From UBA4742 sp963773335 (GTDB lineage: Bacteria > Actinomycetota > Acidimicrobiia > Acidimicrobiales > Acidimicrobilacustridaceae): a stretch of DNA of 64,000 bases. The translations under genes were made by a program, and so were the position numbers. Location of the stretch: NCBI GenBank assembly GCA_963773335.1, contig CAVZAT010000007.1, positions 434,001 through 498,000 of the forward strand, in the 5' to 3' direction. The notes beneath the pieces are model-generated. The model made no database searches. It was not told where the DNA came from and saw only the letters and a list, made by a program, of their open reading frames with translations. Shown here one piece after another: positions 29,193-36,774 of this stretch (its first letter is position 1; the number at the start of each line of letters is the position of its first letter).

Positions 29193-30242
29193 TCACAGGC
29201 GGTAGCTGGCGGCCAGCTCGGGGTCGCGTTCGGCCAGCTGGTGGGCCAGGGCCACGACCACCTGGCACTGCTTCACGCTGGCGTCGTCCTCCATCTTCCC
29301 GTCGAGCATGATGGCGCCGGTGCCGTCGCCCATGGCTTCGATCACCTGCTGGGCGTGGGCCACGTCGACGGGATCGGGGCTGAACACCCGTCGGGCGATG
29401 TCGATCTGGCTCGGGTGCAGGCTCCAGGCGCCCACGCAGCCGAGCAGGTAGGCATTGCGGAACTGGTCCTCGCAGGCCCGGGCGTCGGCGATGTCGCCGA
29501 AGGGCCCGTAGTAGGGCAGGATGCCGTTGGCCACGCAGGCGTCGACCATGCGGGCCAGCGTGTAGTGCCACAGGTCCTGCTGGTAGGTGGCGCGGGGCGC
29601 ATCCGGATCGTCGGGGTCGGGGTCCTGCCGCACCAGGTAGCCCGGGTGGCCACCGCCCACGCGGGTGGTCTTCATGCGCCGGTTGGCGGCCAGGTCGGCC
29701 GGACCCAGCGACAAGCCCTGCATGCGCGGGCTGGCCGCACAGATCTCCTCGACGTTGGCCACGCCCCGGGCCGTCTCGAGCAGGGCGTGGACCAGGATGG
29801 GCTCGTCCAGGCCGGCCTTGACCTCGAGTTGGGCCAGCAGCCGATCGACGTAGTGGATGTCCTCGGGGCCTTCGACCTTGGGGATCATGATCACGTCGAG
29901 GGCCGCTCCGGCCTCCAGCACGGCCGCGGTCAGGTCGTCGAGACCCCAGGGCGAGTCCAGCGAGTTGACCCGGGTCCAGAACTGGGTGGGGCCGAAGTCG
30001 GCGGTGCGGGCCACCTCGACCAGCCCGGCCCGGGCCGCTTCCTTGTCGCTGGCCGGGACCCCGTCCTCCAGGTTGGCCAGCAGCACGTCCACCTTGGCCG
30101 CCATGTCCGGCACCTTGGCCACCATCTTGGGGTTGGACGCCGGGAAGAAGTGGATCATGCGCGACGGCCGCACCGGGATCTCGCGGACCGGCTGGGGAGC
30201 GCCCACGGCCAGGGGTCGGAAGAAGTCCTTGGGGTTGCGCAT
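29193..30242 (-). CDS. L-malyl-CoA/beta-methylmalyl-CoA lyase-like protein
   Basis: 349 aa. Longer than CitE and carrying the Mcl1-type features: RPSRMIHFFPASNPKM, LLANLEDGVPASDKEAAR, TRVNSLDSPWGLDDL, VIMIPKVEGPEDIHYVDRL, ALLETARGVANVEEICAASP and GCVGAWSLHPSQID. Mcl enzymes interconvert malyl-CoA with glyoxylate plus acetyl-CoA, and methylmalyl-CoA with glyoxylate plus propionyl-CoA. The genes around it (mdh, aldehyde dehydrogenase) fit central C4/C2 metabolism, but no complete 3-hydroxypropionate or ethylmalonyl-CoA pathway is visible. ATG 30242 is leaderless. Confidence 0.85.
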   Translation of the reverse strand: MRNPKDFFRPLAVGAPQPVREIPVRPSRMIHFFPASNPKMVAKVPDMAAKVDVLLANLEDGVPASDKEAARAGLVEVARTADFGPTQFWTRVNSLDSPWGLDDLTAAVLEAGAALDVIMIPKVEGPEDIHYVDRLLAQLEVKAGLDEPILVHALLETARGVANVEEICAASPRMQGLSLGPADLAANRRMKTTRVGGGHPGYLVRQDPDPDDPDAPRATYQQDLWHYTLARMVDACVANGILPYYGPFGDIADARACEDQFRNAYLLGCVGAWSLHPSQIDIARRVFSPDPVDVAHAQQVIEAMGDGTGAIMLDGKMEDDASVKQCQVVVALAHQLAERDPELAASYRL

Positions 30243-30248
30243 GCCTCG

Positions 30249-30254
30249 ACCCTA
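30249..30254 (-). promoter_or_regulatory. leaderless -10 box of the malyl-CoA-lyase operon
   Basis: TAGGGT on the minus strand, 6 nt, then ATG 30242. Confidence 0.6.
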
Positions 30255-30795
30255 GGACGCCCCCGATGACGTCGGGAAATCTCCACGCGCCGCGTACGGG
30301 GACTGATTCGTCGGGCTCGGGCCGGTTGGTGGACATTGAACGGTCATGACAGCCACCCGGGGGACTCGAAACGCTGGCGCCAGCGTGTTCCGTCGTGGCC
30401 TGCGGATCGTCACAAGCAGAACGGTGGCGCCCACCGCGGCGGCGTGGAGAGCCGCGCCCGTTCCGCTGGCCTACCACCGCTCGCATCCGGCGGGTCAGCT
30501 CCTGGCCCACACCCACAACGACGTGCTGGCGCTGTTCTTCTTCCCGGCCTCATCGGCTTGAACCGGAGGTACTCCAAGCACGTGGAGGGTCCGGCCGAGC
30601 GGGTGCAGGAGCGGGTCGGAGCGGTGTCGCGCATCGTCACGGGCACCGCGACGGGTCGGAGTCGGTGCGGGGTCGCCGCCGCGGCGGGGGAGGTGGCTTC
30701 GATTGCCCCGGGGGACAGGGCCCTGGCTAGATTCGGGGCCGTCCGTCGGCGCCGGTTTCCGGTGCCGAGATCGTTCTCCCAGGAGTCGCGCCACC
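30255..30795. other. 541-bp intergenic region with a 16-bp perfect palindrome
   Basis: No gene that I can support. It holds the perfect palindrome ACGCTGGCGCCAGCGT at 30371-30386, and GGCTAGATTC near 30727 could contain the mdh -10 box. A 71-codon ORF from ATG 30346 to 30561 has no ribosome-binding site, no recognised domain, and spans the palindrome. Confidence 0.5.
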
Positions 30796-31782
30796 GTGAA
30801 GACCCCCGTTCGAGTCGCCGTCACCGGTGCCGCCGGCCAGATCGGCTACAGCCTGCTGTTCCGCATCGCCAGCGGCGCCATGCTGGGCGGCGACCAGCCC
30901 GTCATCCTGCAGCTGTTGGAGATCACCCCTGCGCTCGACGCCCTGCGGGGCGTGGCTATGGAGCTGGACGACTGCGCCTTCCCGCTGCTGGCCGGCATCG
31001 AGCAGACCGACGATCCCGACGTGGCCTTCGGCGACGTCGACTACGCCCTCCTGGTGGGATCGCGGCCCCGTTCGAAGGGCATGGAGCGCAAGGACCTGCT
31101 CGAGGCCAACGGGGCCATCTTCACGGTCCAGGGCAAGGCGCTGAGCGACAACGCGGCGGACGGCGTGCGCATCCTGGTCGTGGGCAACCCGGCCAACACC
31201 AACGCCCTCATCGCCATGAACAACGCCCCGAAGATCCCCCGCGAGCGCTTCACGGCCATGACCCGTCTCGACCACAATCGAGCCATGGCCCAGTTGGCGG
31301 CCAAGACGCAGAGCTCGGTCAACGACATCACCCGGATGACCATCTGGGGCAACCACTCGGCCACCCAGTACCCCGATCTCTTCCGGGCTCAGGTGAAGGG
31401 CGAGATCGCGGCCGACCTGATCGGCGACCAGGCCTGGATCGACGGCACGTTCCTGCCCACCGTGCAACAGCGCGGCGCGGCGGTCATCGAGGCTCGGGGC
31501 CTGTCGAGTGCGGCGTCGGCGGCGGCGGCCGCCATCGACCACGTGCGCACCTGGGTGAGCGGCACGGCCGAGGGCAACTGGACCTCGATGGCCATCCCCA
31601 GCGACGGCAGCTACGACGTGCCCGATGGGCTCATGTCGTCGTTCCCCGTCACCACCTCGGAGGGCTCTCACTCGATCGTGGGCGGCCTCGACCTCGACGA
31701 CTACTCGCGGGGCAAGATCGACGCTTCGGTGGCCGAGCTCGTGGAGGAGCGCGACACCGTCGCCGAGCTCGGCCTGATCTGA
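30796..31782 (+). CDS. mdh: malate dehydrogenase
   Basis: 328 aa, the cytosolic-type NAD malate dehydrogenase that makes oxaloacetate in the TCA cycle. VTGAAGQIGYSLLF dinucleotide loop, LQLLEI, GMERKDLLEAN with substrate Arg, VGNPANTNA, TRLDHNRA (catalytic Asp) and IWGNHSATQ (catalytic His). GTG 30796 gives the conserved start MKTPVRVAVTGAAGQ and follows CCAGGAG by 10 nt. Two REP-like hairpins follow its stop. Confidence 0.95.
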   Translation: MKTPVRVAVTGAAGQIGYSLLFRIASGAMLGGDQPVILQLLEITPALDALRGVAMELDDCAFPLLAGIEQTDDPDVAFGDVDYALLVGSRPRSKGMERKDLLEANGAIFTVQGKALSDNAADGVRILVVGNPANTNALIAMNNAPKIPRERFTAMTRLDHNRAMAQLAAKTQSSVNDITRMTIWGNHSATQYPDLFRAQVKGEIAADLIGDQAWIDGTFLPTVQQRGAAVIEARGLSSAASAAAAAIDHVRTWVSGTAEGNWTSMAIPSDGSYDVPDGLMSSFPVTTSEGSHSIVGGLDLDDYSRGKIDASVAELVEERDTVAELGLI

Positions 31783-31809
31783 CTCATCCGCCGGCCGGTC
31801 GTCCCGATT

Positions 31810-31852
31810 CCGGGCACGTCTGACCACCGTTTCGGTGGCTGGATGTGCTCGG
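31810..31852. repeat. REP-like nested palindrome, copy 1
   Basis: Inner hairpin CCACCG-TTT-CGGTGG inside outer arms CCGGGCAC and GTGCTCGG (one mismatch). It lies 28 bp after the mdh stop and could act as a terminator or mRNA-stabilising hairpin. Confidence 0.75.
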
Positions 31853-31870
31853 AAGTCAGTCGGTGTCCTT

Positions 31871-31913
31871 CCGGGCACGTTTGACCACCGTTTCGGTGGC
31901 TGGATGTGCCCGG
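31871..31913. repeat. REP-like nested palindrome, copy 2
   Basis: The same 43-bp element, 61 bp after copy 1, with outer arms CCGGGCAC/GTGCCCGG now perfect and the same inner CCACCGTTTCGGTGG hairpin. The rest of 31914-32055 has no visible gene. Confidence 0.75.
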
Positions 31914-32055
31914 AGCGCGTGAGTCGGCGAGGACACCGAGCTGTCCGAGCACGTCGTAGGCCATGATGCATTCACCGGGCCCGCCCCGCGGGGTCTCCCG
32001 AGAGCGAGCAGAGCGCAACGGGGTTGTTGGCGCGGTGCGTCGGCGGACGGGACCG

Positions 32056-32928
32056 CTACCTCAAGAACTTGCTGGTGGTGTTGTCGGCCAGCACCTTGCC
32101 GCCGGTCTGGCAGGTGGCGCAGTAGTTGACCGTGTAGCGGGAGTACTCGACCTCGCGCACCACGTCGCCGCACACCGGGCACGTCTCGCCGGCGCGGTGG
32201 TGCACCTCGCCAGGACGGTCCTTGGAGGCGCTCATGTCGTCGCGGCCCCGCTCGCTGGCCAGCGACTCGTCGATGCAGCTGTGGATCGCTCCGGCCAGGG
32301 CCTCGACATCGGCCGCCGACAGCTTGGCCGCGTTGGCGAACGGGGACAGCTTGGCCCGGTGGCAGATCTCGTTGGCCAGGCGGCGGCCCACCCCGGCCAG
32401 GGCCCGCTGATCGCGCAGCATTCCGTGCAGGCGCATGGAGTGGGCCTCGCAGATGGAGGCCAGCGCGGCTGCATCCAACCTGTCGGCATCGGGTCCCAGC
32501 CCCTCGAGGGGCTCCTGGGCCTCGAGCTCGGCGGGGGTGCCCGCCCGCACCCACACCCCGGCGCGCTTCTCGGTCCCCGCCTCGGTCAGCAGCAGCGCCG
32601 GGGCGGTCGTACCCGACCCGACCGAACCCGAGGGCGCGAACACCCAGCGGGCCAAACCGCCCCGTGGTTTGGGCGATTGCTTGTCGTCGGGCTTGAGCCG
32701 GCCGCCCTGCATGAGATGGACCACGAAGGTGGTGGTGCCGAAGTCCATCAGCAGGTACTTGCCGCGCCGTCCGACGTGATCGAGCGGCTGACCGACTGCC
32801 TGGTCGGGTGGGGGTGCGAACGTCTTGAGGGCGGTGAAGGCGATCGGGCGGAACGAGGCCAGCACCAGGCCGCCGAAGTCACGACTCAACCGCTCGGCGT
32901 GCGCCTGCAGCTCGGGCAGCTCAGGCAT
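32056..32928 (-). CDS. Fpg/Nei-family DNA glycosylase/AP lyase
   Basis: 290 aa base-excision repair enzyme. The mature N-terminus PELPELQAHAERL provides the catalytic Pro and Glu; a helix-two-turn-helix region (ALAGVGRRLANEICHRAKLSP) and a C-terminal zinc finger (CPVCGDVVREVEYSRYTVNYC-type, four Cys) are present. The Lys usually near position 57 may be in RRGKYLLMDF. Which lesion it prefers (8-oxoG or oxidised pyrimidines) is unclear. ATG 32928 is 2 nt after the upstream stop; GGAGGG in the last codons of the SCP2-like gene provides the ribosome-binding site. Confidence 0.9.
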   Translation of the reverse strand: MPELPELQAHAERLSRDFGGLVLASFRPIAFTALKTFAPPPDQAVGQPLDHVGRRGKYLLMDFGTTTFVVHLMQGGRLKPDDKQSPKPRGGLARWVFAPSGSVGSGTTAPALLLTEAGTEKRAGVWVRAGTPAELEAQEPLEGLGPDADRLDAAALASICEAHSMRLHGMLRDQRALAGVGRRLANEICHRAKLSPFANAAKLSAADVEALAGAIHSCIDESLASERGRDDMSASKDRPGEVHHRAGETCPVCGDVVREVEYSRYTVNYCATCQTGGKVLADNTTSKFLR

Positions 32929-32930
32929 GG

Positions 32931-33386
32931 TCAGCCCTCCTCGGGAAAGCGGGTGCCTGCCCGCACGGACACGAACAGGTGGTCCAGTCGGGCCAGCTCG
33001 CCCTGGTGGTCGAGCAGGACGCGCACGTCGCCGCCCACACGCAACCGCCCGCTCATGAACGCGCCCTGGGCGCTCTGGTGGCCCGACGCGATGGCGGCGG
33101 CGGTACCCCGGTCCTGGGTCAGGGTGATGTCGGGGTCCGGGTGGTGCCCGGACTCGACGCGCACCGCGGTGGCGCACACCGACACGAACCAGGTCACCTC
33201 GTCGTTGGGACCGGTGACCACCTGCTGGATGACCAGGTCGGGCCGGCCCGACCCCGAAGCCGACCTCTCCTCGTGATCGGACCCGGCACCTCCCGGGTCC
33301 GTGGGGGTGCCATGGGCGCGCTCGGCAGCGTCGGCCATCGCCGCCAGCCAGGCGGGGGAGAGGAACTCGGTGACCGTCTCGGGCAT
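32931..33386 (-). CDS. SCP2 sterol-transfer-like domain protein
   Basis: 151 aa. FLSPAWLAAMADAAERA is a common N-terminal helix of actinobacterial SCP2-like proteins, followed by a charged Gly/Ser linker and the alpha/beta SCP2 part: DEVTWFVSV, PDITLTQDRGTAAAIASG, AQGAFMSGRLRVGGDVRVLLDHQGEL. Such proteins may bind lipophilic ligands, but none has been defined for this branch. First gene of a two-gene operon with the Nei-like glycosylase. Confidence 0.7.
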   Translation of the reverse strand: MPETVTEFLSPAWLAAMADAAERAHGTPTDPGGAGSDHEERSASGSGRPDLVIQQVVTGPNDEVTWFVSVCATAVRVESGHHPDPDITLTQDRGTAAAIASGHQSAQGAFMSGRLRVGGDVRVLLDHQGELARLDHLFVSVRAGTRFPEEG

Positions 33387-33395
33387 CGCGTGGGC

Positions 33396-33422
33396 AGGCT
33401 AGCGGGGCACCACCGATACGAT
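33396..33422. promoter_or_regulatory. divergent -10 boxes of the SCP2-like and swivel-domain genes
   Basis: Minus strand TAGCCT (33401 to 33396), 9 nt before ATG 33386; plus strand TACGAT (33417-33422), 8 nt before ATG 33431. Only 44 bp separate the two start codons, so the promoters are back to back. Confidence 0.5.
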
Positions 33423-33430
33423 CTGCGCCC

Positions 33431-33772
33431 ATGCGCATATTGGGTCAGGGGGACCGGGTGTTCGCCCATGCTCCGGTCACGGGAAGGTGGCGGGTGCTCC
33501 AAGGCCCCGACGACGTGCTGGAGCTCATGGACCACGGCGCCGAGGGTGTGGTGGCGCTGGTCCGCGACGCCGGCGCCACGTTCCTGGCCCCCATCTTCCA
33601 CGAGCTGACCGGGGTGGTGTGCACCGGGGGGACGCCACGCAGCCACATCGGGATCGTCAGTCGCGAGTTCCAGATCCCGTGCGTGATGGCCTGCGTGCTC
33701 GAGCGCGACCTCGATGACGGGGCCACCGTCGAGCTCGACTGCTCGACCGAGCCCGGTGTCGTGCGTGCCTGA
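33431..33772 (+). CDS. stand-alone PEP-utilising (phosphohistidine swivel) domain protein
   Basis: 113 aa, only the mobile domain found in PEP synthase, PPDK and rifampin phosphotransferase. The key loop is TGVVCTGGTPRSHIGIVSREFQIPCVMA, here shown in part: GGTPRSHIGIVSRE carries the His that would be phosphorylated. In known enzymes this domain shuttles between an ATP-grasp domain and a second active site; neither is encoded within this gene. The downstream gene overlaps by 8 bp (GTGCCTGA), so the two products are probably made in equal amounts. ATG 33431 has a TACGAT box 8 nt upstream. Confidence 0.82.
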   Translation: MRILGQGDRVFAHAPVTGRWRVLQGPDDVLELMDHGAEGVVALVRDAGATFLAPIFHELTGVVCTGGTPRSHIGIVSREFQIPCVMACVLERDLDDGATVELDCSTEPGVVRA

Positions 33773-34943
33773 TCCCGACGCGGCAGTCGACTCGCCCGGC
33801 GACCCGTCCGTCGAGTCGGCTCGCCGTCGGGCCAACGAGCTGATCGCCTATCACTCGCCCATCGCCCAGGCCCTCACCGCCCAACGCACCTCCTACTCGT
33901 CCCAGCTGATCCCGGTCACGGCCTACATCGTGGTGGCCTGCTGCGAGGCCTTCACGCGCTACCCCGAGCTGATGGCCCGCATCGACGCGGCGATGCCGGC
34001 CGAGGAGATCGGCCGGGCTGGTCACCTCCCGGGCACCGAGATCAACTCGGTGCACCTGTGGTCGATCGCCAACTTCTGGCTGCTGGGTCGCAAGGTCATG
34101 ACCGCCATCGACCCCTCGCTCGACGATCCGGTGGCCGCGGCCACGGTCCTCGACTTCTGGGAGCGGGCGGCTCGGGCCTACCGGGCCGACGGCACCCGCC
34201 AGGCGTGGGACACCGGCACCTGTCGACCGTACGGGCCCGAGGTCGTCGACCAGGTCCTGGCCGGGGTGGTACCCGTGCGCAGCGCCGAGGAGCGGGTCCG
34301 GCTGAGCCGGTTCAACGCAACCCTCGTGAACCACCTCTTCCTGATGTGGTTCGACACCCGGTCGGGCATCGCCGACGTCGGGCCCTACCCGCTCGACGAC
34401 GGGCGGGTGTTGCTCATCCGCGACTTCAACAAGTTCGGGGCCAGCCACTTCCCGTGGTCCGACGTGGCCGCCGAGATCCCGTACCGCCAGCTCACTGCCG
34501 GACTGGTGCTCGACGACGTCGAGATCACGGCCACCGACTTCGGCTCCTCGGACACCGTCCCCGCGGACTATCTGGACCGGCTGGTCGGATTCGGGTTGTT
34601 CACCGGCGACTCCGCCGCGCCGGGCCAGCTGACCCCGGTGTCGCTCGACGCGCTCGACGAGCTCACCGCCGTCATCCGCCGGGTGCAGGCCCGCCACTAC
34701 CGCAGCATCGCGGCCATGACCCGCGACGAGATGATCCGATGCGGGGCCTACGTCTACTTCACCTTCCTGCGTCCCTTCGCCGAGGTGGCCGGGGTGGCCG
34801 ACGAGCTCGACTGGGAGGTGCCCAAGTCGGTCCCCGAGCCGCTCTACGAGCTCTTCTCCGCCATCCGCGGCGACGAGGAACCCATCGACGAGGTGGGGGA
34901 GTACTACACGCCGATCGCCCGAATGTCATCATCAGGGTCGTGA
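33765..34943 (+). CDS. uncharacterised protein coupled to the swivel domain
   Basis: 392 aa with no domain I recognise. It is mostly helical, with motifs LIAYHSPIAQALTAQRTSYSS at the N-terminus (given in part), LVNHLFLMWFDTRSGIADVGPY in the middle, and RDFNKFGASHFPWSDVA; no Walker or ATP-grasp motif is evident. No signal peptide or transmembrane segment. GTG 33765 overlaps the end of the swivel gene by 8 bp, so the function is probably joint. Followed 25 bp later by the AIM24 gene. It could be the catalytic partner that uses the phospho-His; that is conjecture. Confidence 0.7.
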   Translation: MPDPDAAVDSPGDPSVESARRRANELIAYHSPIAQALTAQRTSYSSQLIPVTAYIVVACCEAFTRYPELMARIDAAMPAEEIGRAGHLPGTEINSVHLWSIANFWLLGRKVMTAIDPSLDDPVAAATVLDFWERAARAYRADGTRQAWDTGTCRPYGPEVVDQVLAGVVPVRSAEERVRLSRFNATLVNHLFLMWFDTRSGIADVGPYPLDDGRVLLIRDFNKFGASHFPWSDVAAEIPYRQLTAGLVLDDVEITATDFGSSDTVPADYLDRLVGFGLFTGDSAAPGQLTPVSLDALDELTAVIRRVQARHYRSIAAMTRDEMIRCGAYVYFTFLRPFAEVAGVADELDWEVPKSVPEPLYELFSAIRGDEEPIDEVGEYYTPIARMSSSGS

Positions 34944-34968
34944 TCGACGCAACGCCAGGAGGCTCCCG

Positions 34969-35778
34969 ATGACGCTGGCCCACAAGATCCAGGGCGAGTC
35001 GATGCAGATGATCGTCTTCCAGCTCGAGGAGGGGCAGCGGGTCTTCTGCGAGGCCGGCAAGTTCTTGTGGAAGACGACCAACGTCGACGTCCAGACCCGG
35101 TTGAGCAAGGGTGATCCCGACGCGGCCGAGCCGGCGCCGGCCGGGGCCGCGGGCTTGTTGAACAAGGCGCTCAAGACCGGGGTGGAGATGGGCAAGCGCC
35201 ACCTGGCCGGCGAGTCCGTGGCCTTCCAGCACTTCACCGCCAACGGCGGTTCGGGACTGGTGGCCTTCGCCGGCACGTTGCCCGGCAGCATGCGGGTGCT
35301 CGAGCTAGACGGCACGATGGGCTGGACGGCGGAGAAGGACGCCTTCGTGTGCGCCGAGAGCACGGTGGACTTCGACATCGCCTTTCAGAACTGGAAGGCG
35401 GGTCGCAAGAGCGGGGAAGGCTTCGTGCTGGAGAAGTTCACCGGCGTGGGCACCCTGGTCATCGCCGGAGCCGGCAATTTCATCGAGCTCAACCCGGCGA
35501 AGTACGGCGGCACCATCGAGGTCGACACCGGCTGCGTGGTGGCCTTCCAGGACTGCATCACCTATGAGATGCGCCGGGTCGGCGCTCTCAACGCTCAGGC
35601 GCTGATGGGTGCCATGTTCGCGGGATCCGGCCTGAGCGTGGCCACGCTGTCGGGCGACGGCATCGTGATCCTGCAGTCGATGACCTATGACGGCATGGCC
35701 AATGCGCTGTTCGCCCGCGTCCACCAGAATGACAACCAGGGCATCACCGGCGGTCTGTTCGGCACCTCGAAGGGCTGA
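34969..35778 (+). CDS. AIM24 family protein
   Basis: 269 aa. AIM24 (TIGR00266-like) beta-rich protein: FQLEEGQRVFCEAGKFLWKT, VAFAGTLPGSMRVLEL, FVCAESTVDFDIAF, FTGVGTLVIAGAGNFIEL, VDTGCVVAFQ and FAGSGLSVATLSGDGIVILQS. An insertion rich in Ala/Pro interrupts the first sheet. Bacterial members have no agreed function. Strong ribosome-binding site AGGAGG 7 nt before ATG 34969. A small Pro/Ala-rich gene follows after 26 bp. Confidence 0.82.
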   Translation: MTLAHKIQGESMQMIVFQLEEGQRVFCEAGKFLWKTTNVDVQTRLSKGDPDAAEPAPAGAAGLLNKALKTGVEMGKRHLAGESVAFQHFTANGGSGLVAFAGTLPGSMRVLELDGTMGWTAEKDAFVCAESTVDFDIAFQNWKAGRKSGEGFVLEKFTGVGTLVIAGAGNFIELNPAKYGGTIEVDTGCVVAFQDCITYEMRRVGALNAQALMGAMFAGSGLSVATLSGDGIVILQSMTYDGMANALFARVHQNDNQGITGGLFGTSKG

Positions 35779-35804
35779 ATTCCCACACAGCAAAGGACAT
35801 CACC

Positions 35805-36248
35805 ATGGGCTTTCTCGATGACGTCAAGAAGGGCGCCAACAACCTCGGCAGCTCGATCAACAACACGGTCAACAGCGCCCAGAGCGGTCAGCGGGTCAGC
35901 AACCTGCTCCACGACCTCGGCGCGCTGACCTGGGCCGCCAAGACCGGCCAGGGCGGCCCGGACGACGCGCAGGAGTGGGCTCGGATCGAAGGTGAGCTGA
36001 ACCAGTTGGCCGCCGACGGCACCGCCATCGATCTCCACCTCAAGACGGCCGCCGTGCCGCCGCCCCCGCCCCCGGCACCTGATGCGGCCGCTCCTGCGCC
36101 GCCGCGCCCGCGCCTGCCGCGCCTGCCGCGCCGCTCCTGCGCCGCCGCCCGCGCCTGCCGCTCCCGCCCGGCGGCTCCTGCGCCGCCGCCCGCGCCCGCC
36201 GCTCCGGCGGCTCCCGCGGGCGGCTCGTTCACCCTCGACGACCTGTAG
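35805..36248 (+). CDS. small protein with Pro/Ala-rich tail, partner of AIM24
   Basis: About 147 aa. The N-terminal 85 residues (MGFLDDVKKGANNLGSSIN, LLHDLGALTWAAKTGQGGPD, EWARIEGELNQLAAD) look like a helical domain often placed after AIM24. The tail is a Pro/Ala run ending FTLDDL. In the middle (about 36105-36165) the annotated frame turns Arg/Cys-rich, while the next frame stays Pro/Ala-rich, so two compensating base changes in the GC repeat are likely. AAAGGA 8 nt before ATG. Function unknown. Confidence 0.65.
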   Translation: MGFLDDVKKGANNLGSSINNTVNSAQSGQRVSNLLHDLGALTWAAKTGQGGPDDAQEWARIEGELNQLAADGTAIDLHLKTAAVPPPPPPAPDAAAPAPPRPRLPRLPRRSCAAARACRSRPAAPAPPPAPAAPAAPAGGSFTLDDL

Positions 36249-36281
36249 GACGGCACCCTGGCCGGGCGCCGGCTCAGGGGC

Positions 36282-36734
36282 TCAGGTGTCGAGATCGAGG
36301 ATCTTGTCCAGCACCGGGAGCGCGTCGCGGAGCCGGTCCAGTTCGTCGGCTTCGAGTTGGGCCAGGCGCTCGGCCAGCCAGGCGTTTCGCTGGCTGCGGA
36401 TGGTGCCCAACTCGCGGGAACCGGCCTCCGTGATCTGCACCAGGCTGACGCGGCGATCGGCCACGGCGGTGGTGCGCTCCACCAGCCCCGCGGCTTCGAG
36501 GTTGCCCACGATCCGGGTGATCGAGGGCGGCTGAACGTTCTCGAAGCCGGCCAGCTCGCCCAGGGTCAGCGGACCCTTCTGCTCGATGGCGGCCAAGGCC
36601 GACTGCTGGGACGGGGTGATCCCGGCGGTCACGTGCTGGCGCAACCGCCGGGCCAGGCGCAGCACCGACAGGCGGGTGCGGGTGACCAGGTCGTCTCGAT
36701 CGTCTGACCTGTCGTCGGGCACGGGCGTGATCAT
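36282..36734 (-). CDS. MarR family transcriptional regulator
   Basis: 150 aa winged-helix dimer. LRLARRLRQHVTAGITPSQQSALAAI, LTLGELAGFENVQPPSITRIV (recognition helix), NLEAAGLVERTTAVADRRVSLVQITEAG (wing with the DRR motif). Usually a repressor released by phenolic or other small ligands. ATG 36734 is chosen, because the longer frame would run into the divergent SUFU-like gene (start 36775). Probably autoregulated and controlling that neighbour. Confidence 0.85.
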   Translation of the reverse strand: MITPVPDDRSDDRDDLVTRTRLSVLRLARRLRQHVTAGITPSQQSALAAIEQKGPLTLGELAGFENVQPPSITRIVGNLEAAGLVERTTAVADRRVSLVQITEAGSRELGTIRSQRNAWLAERLAQLEADELDRLRDALPVLDKILDLDT

Positions 36735-36761
36735 CGCGCGGCGCGCCGGCGGTCCGCGCCG

Positions 36762-36767
36762 TAACCT
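36762..36767 (+). promoter_or_regulatory. leaderless -10 box of the SUFU-like gene
   Basis: TAACCT, 7 nt, then ATG 36775. Only 40 bp lie between this start and the divergent marR start. Confidence 0.5.
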
Positions 36768-36774
36768 CGCCCAG

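Noticed and set aside
30346..30561. 71-codon ORF upstream of mdh
   Set aside because: No ribosome-binding site, no TANNNT at leaderless distance, no recognised domain, and it spans a perfect palindrome.
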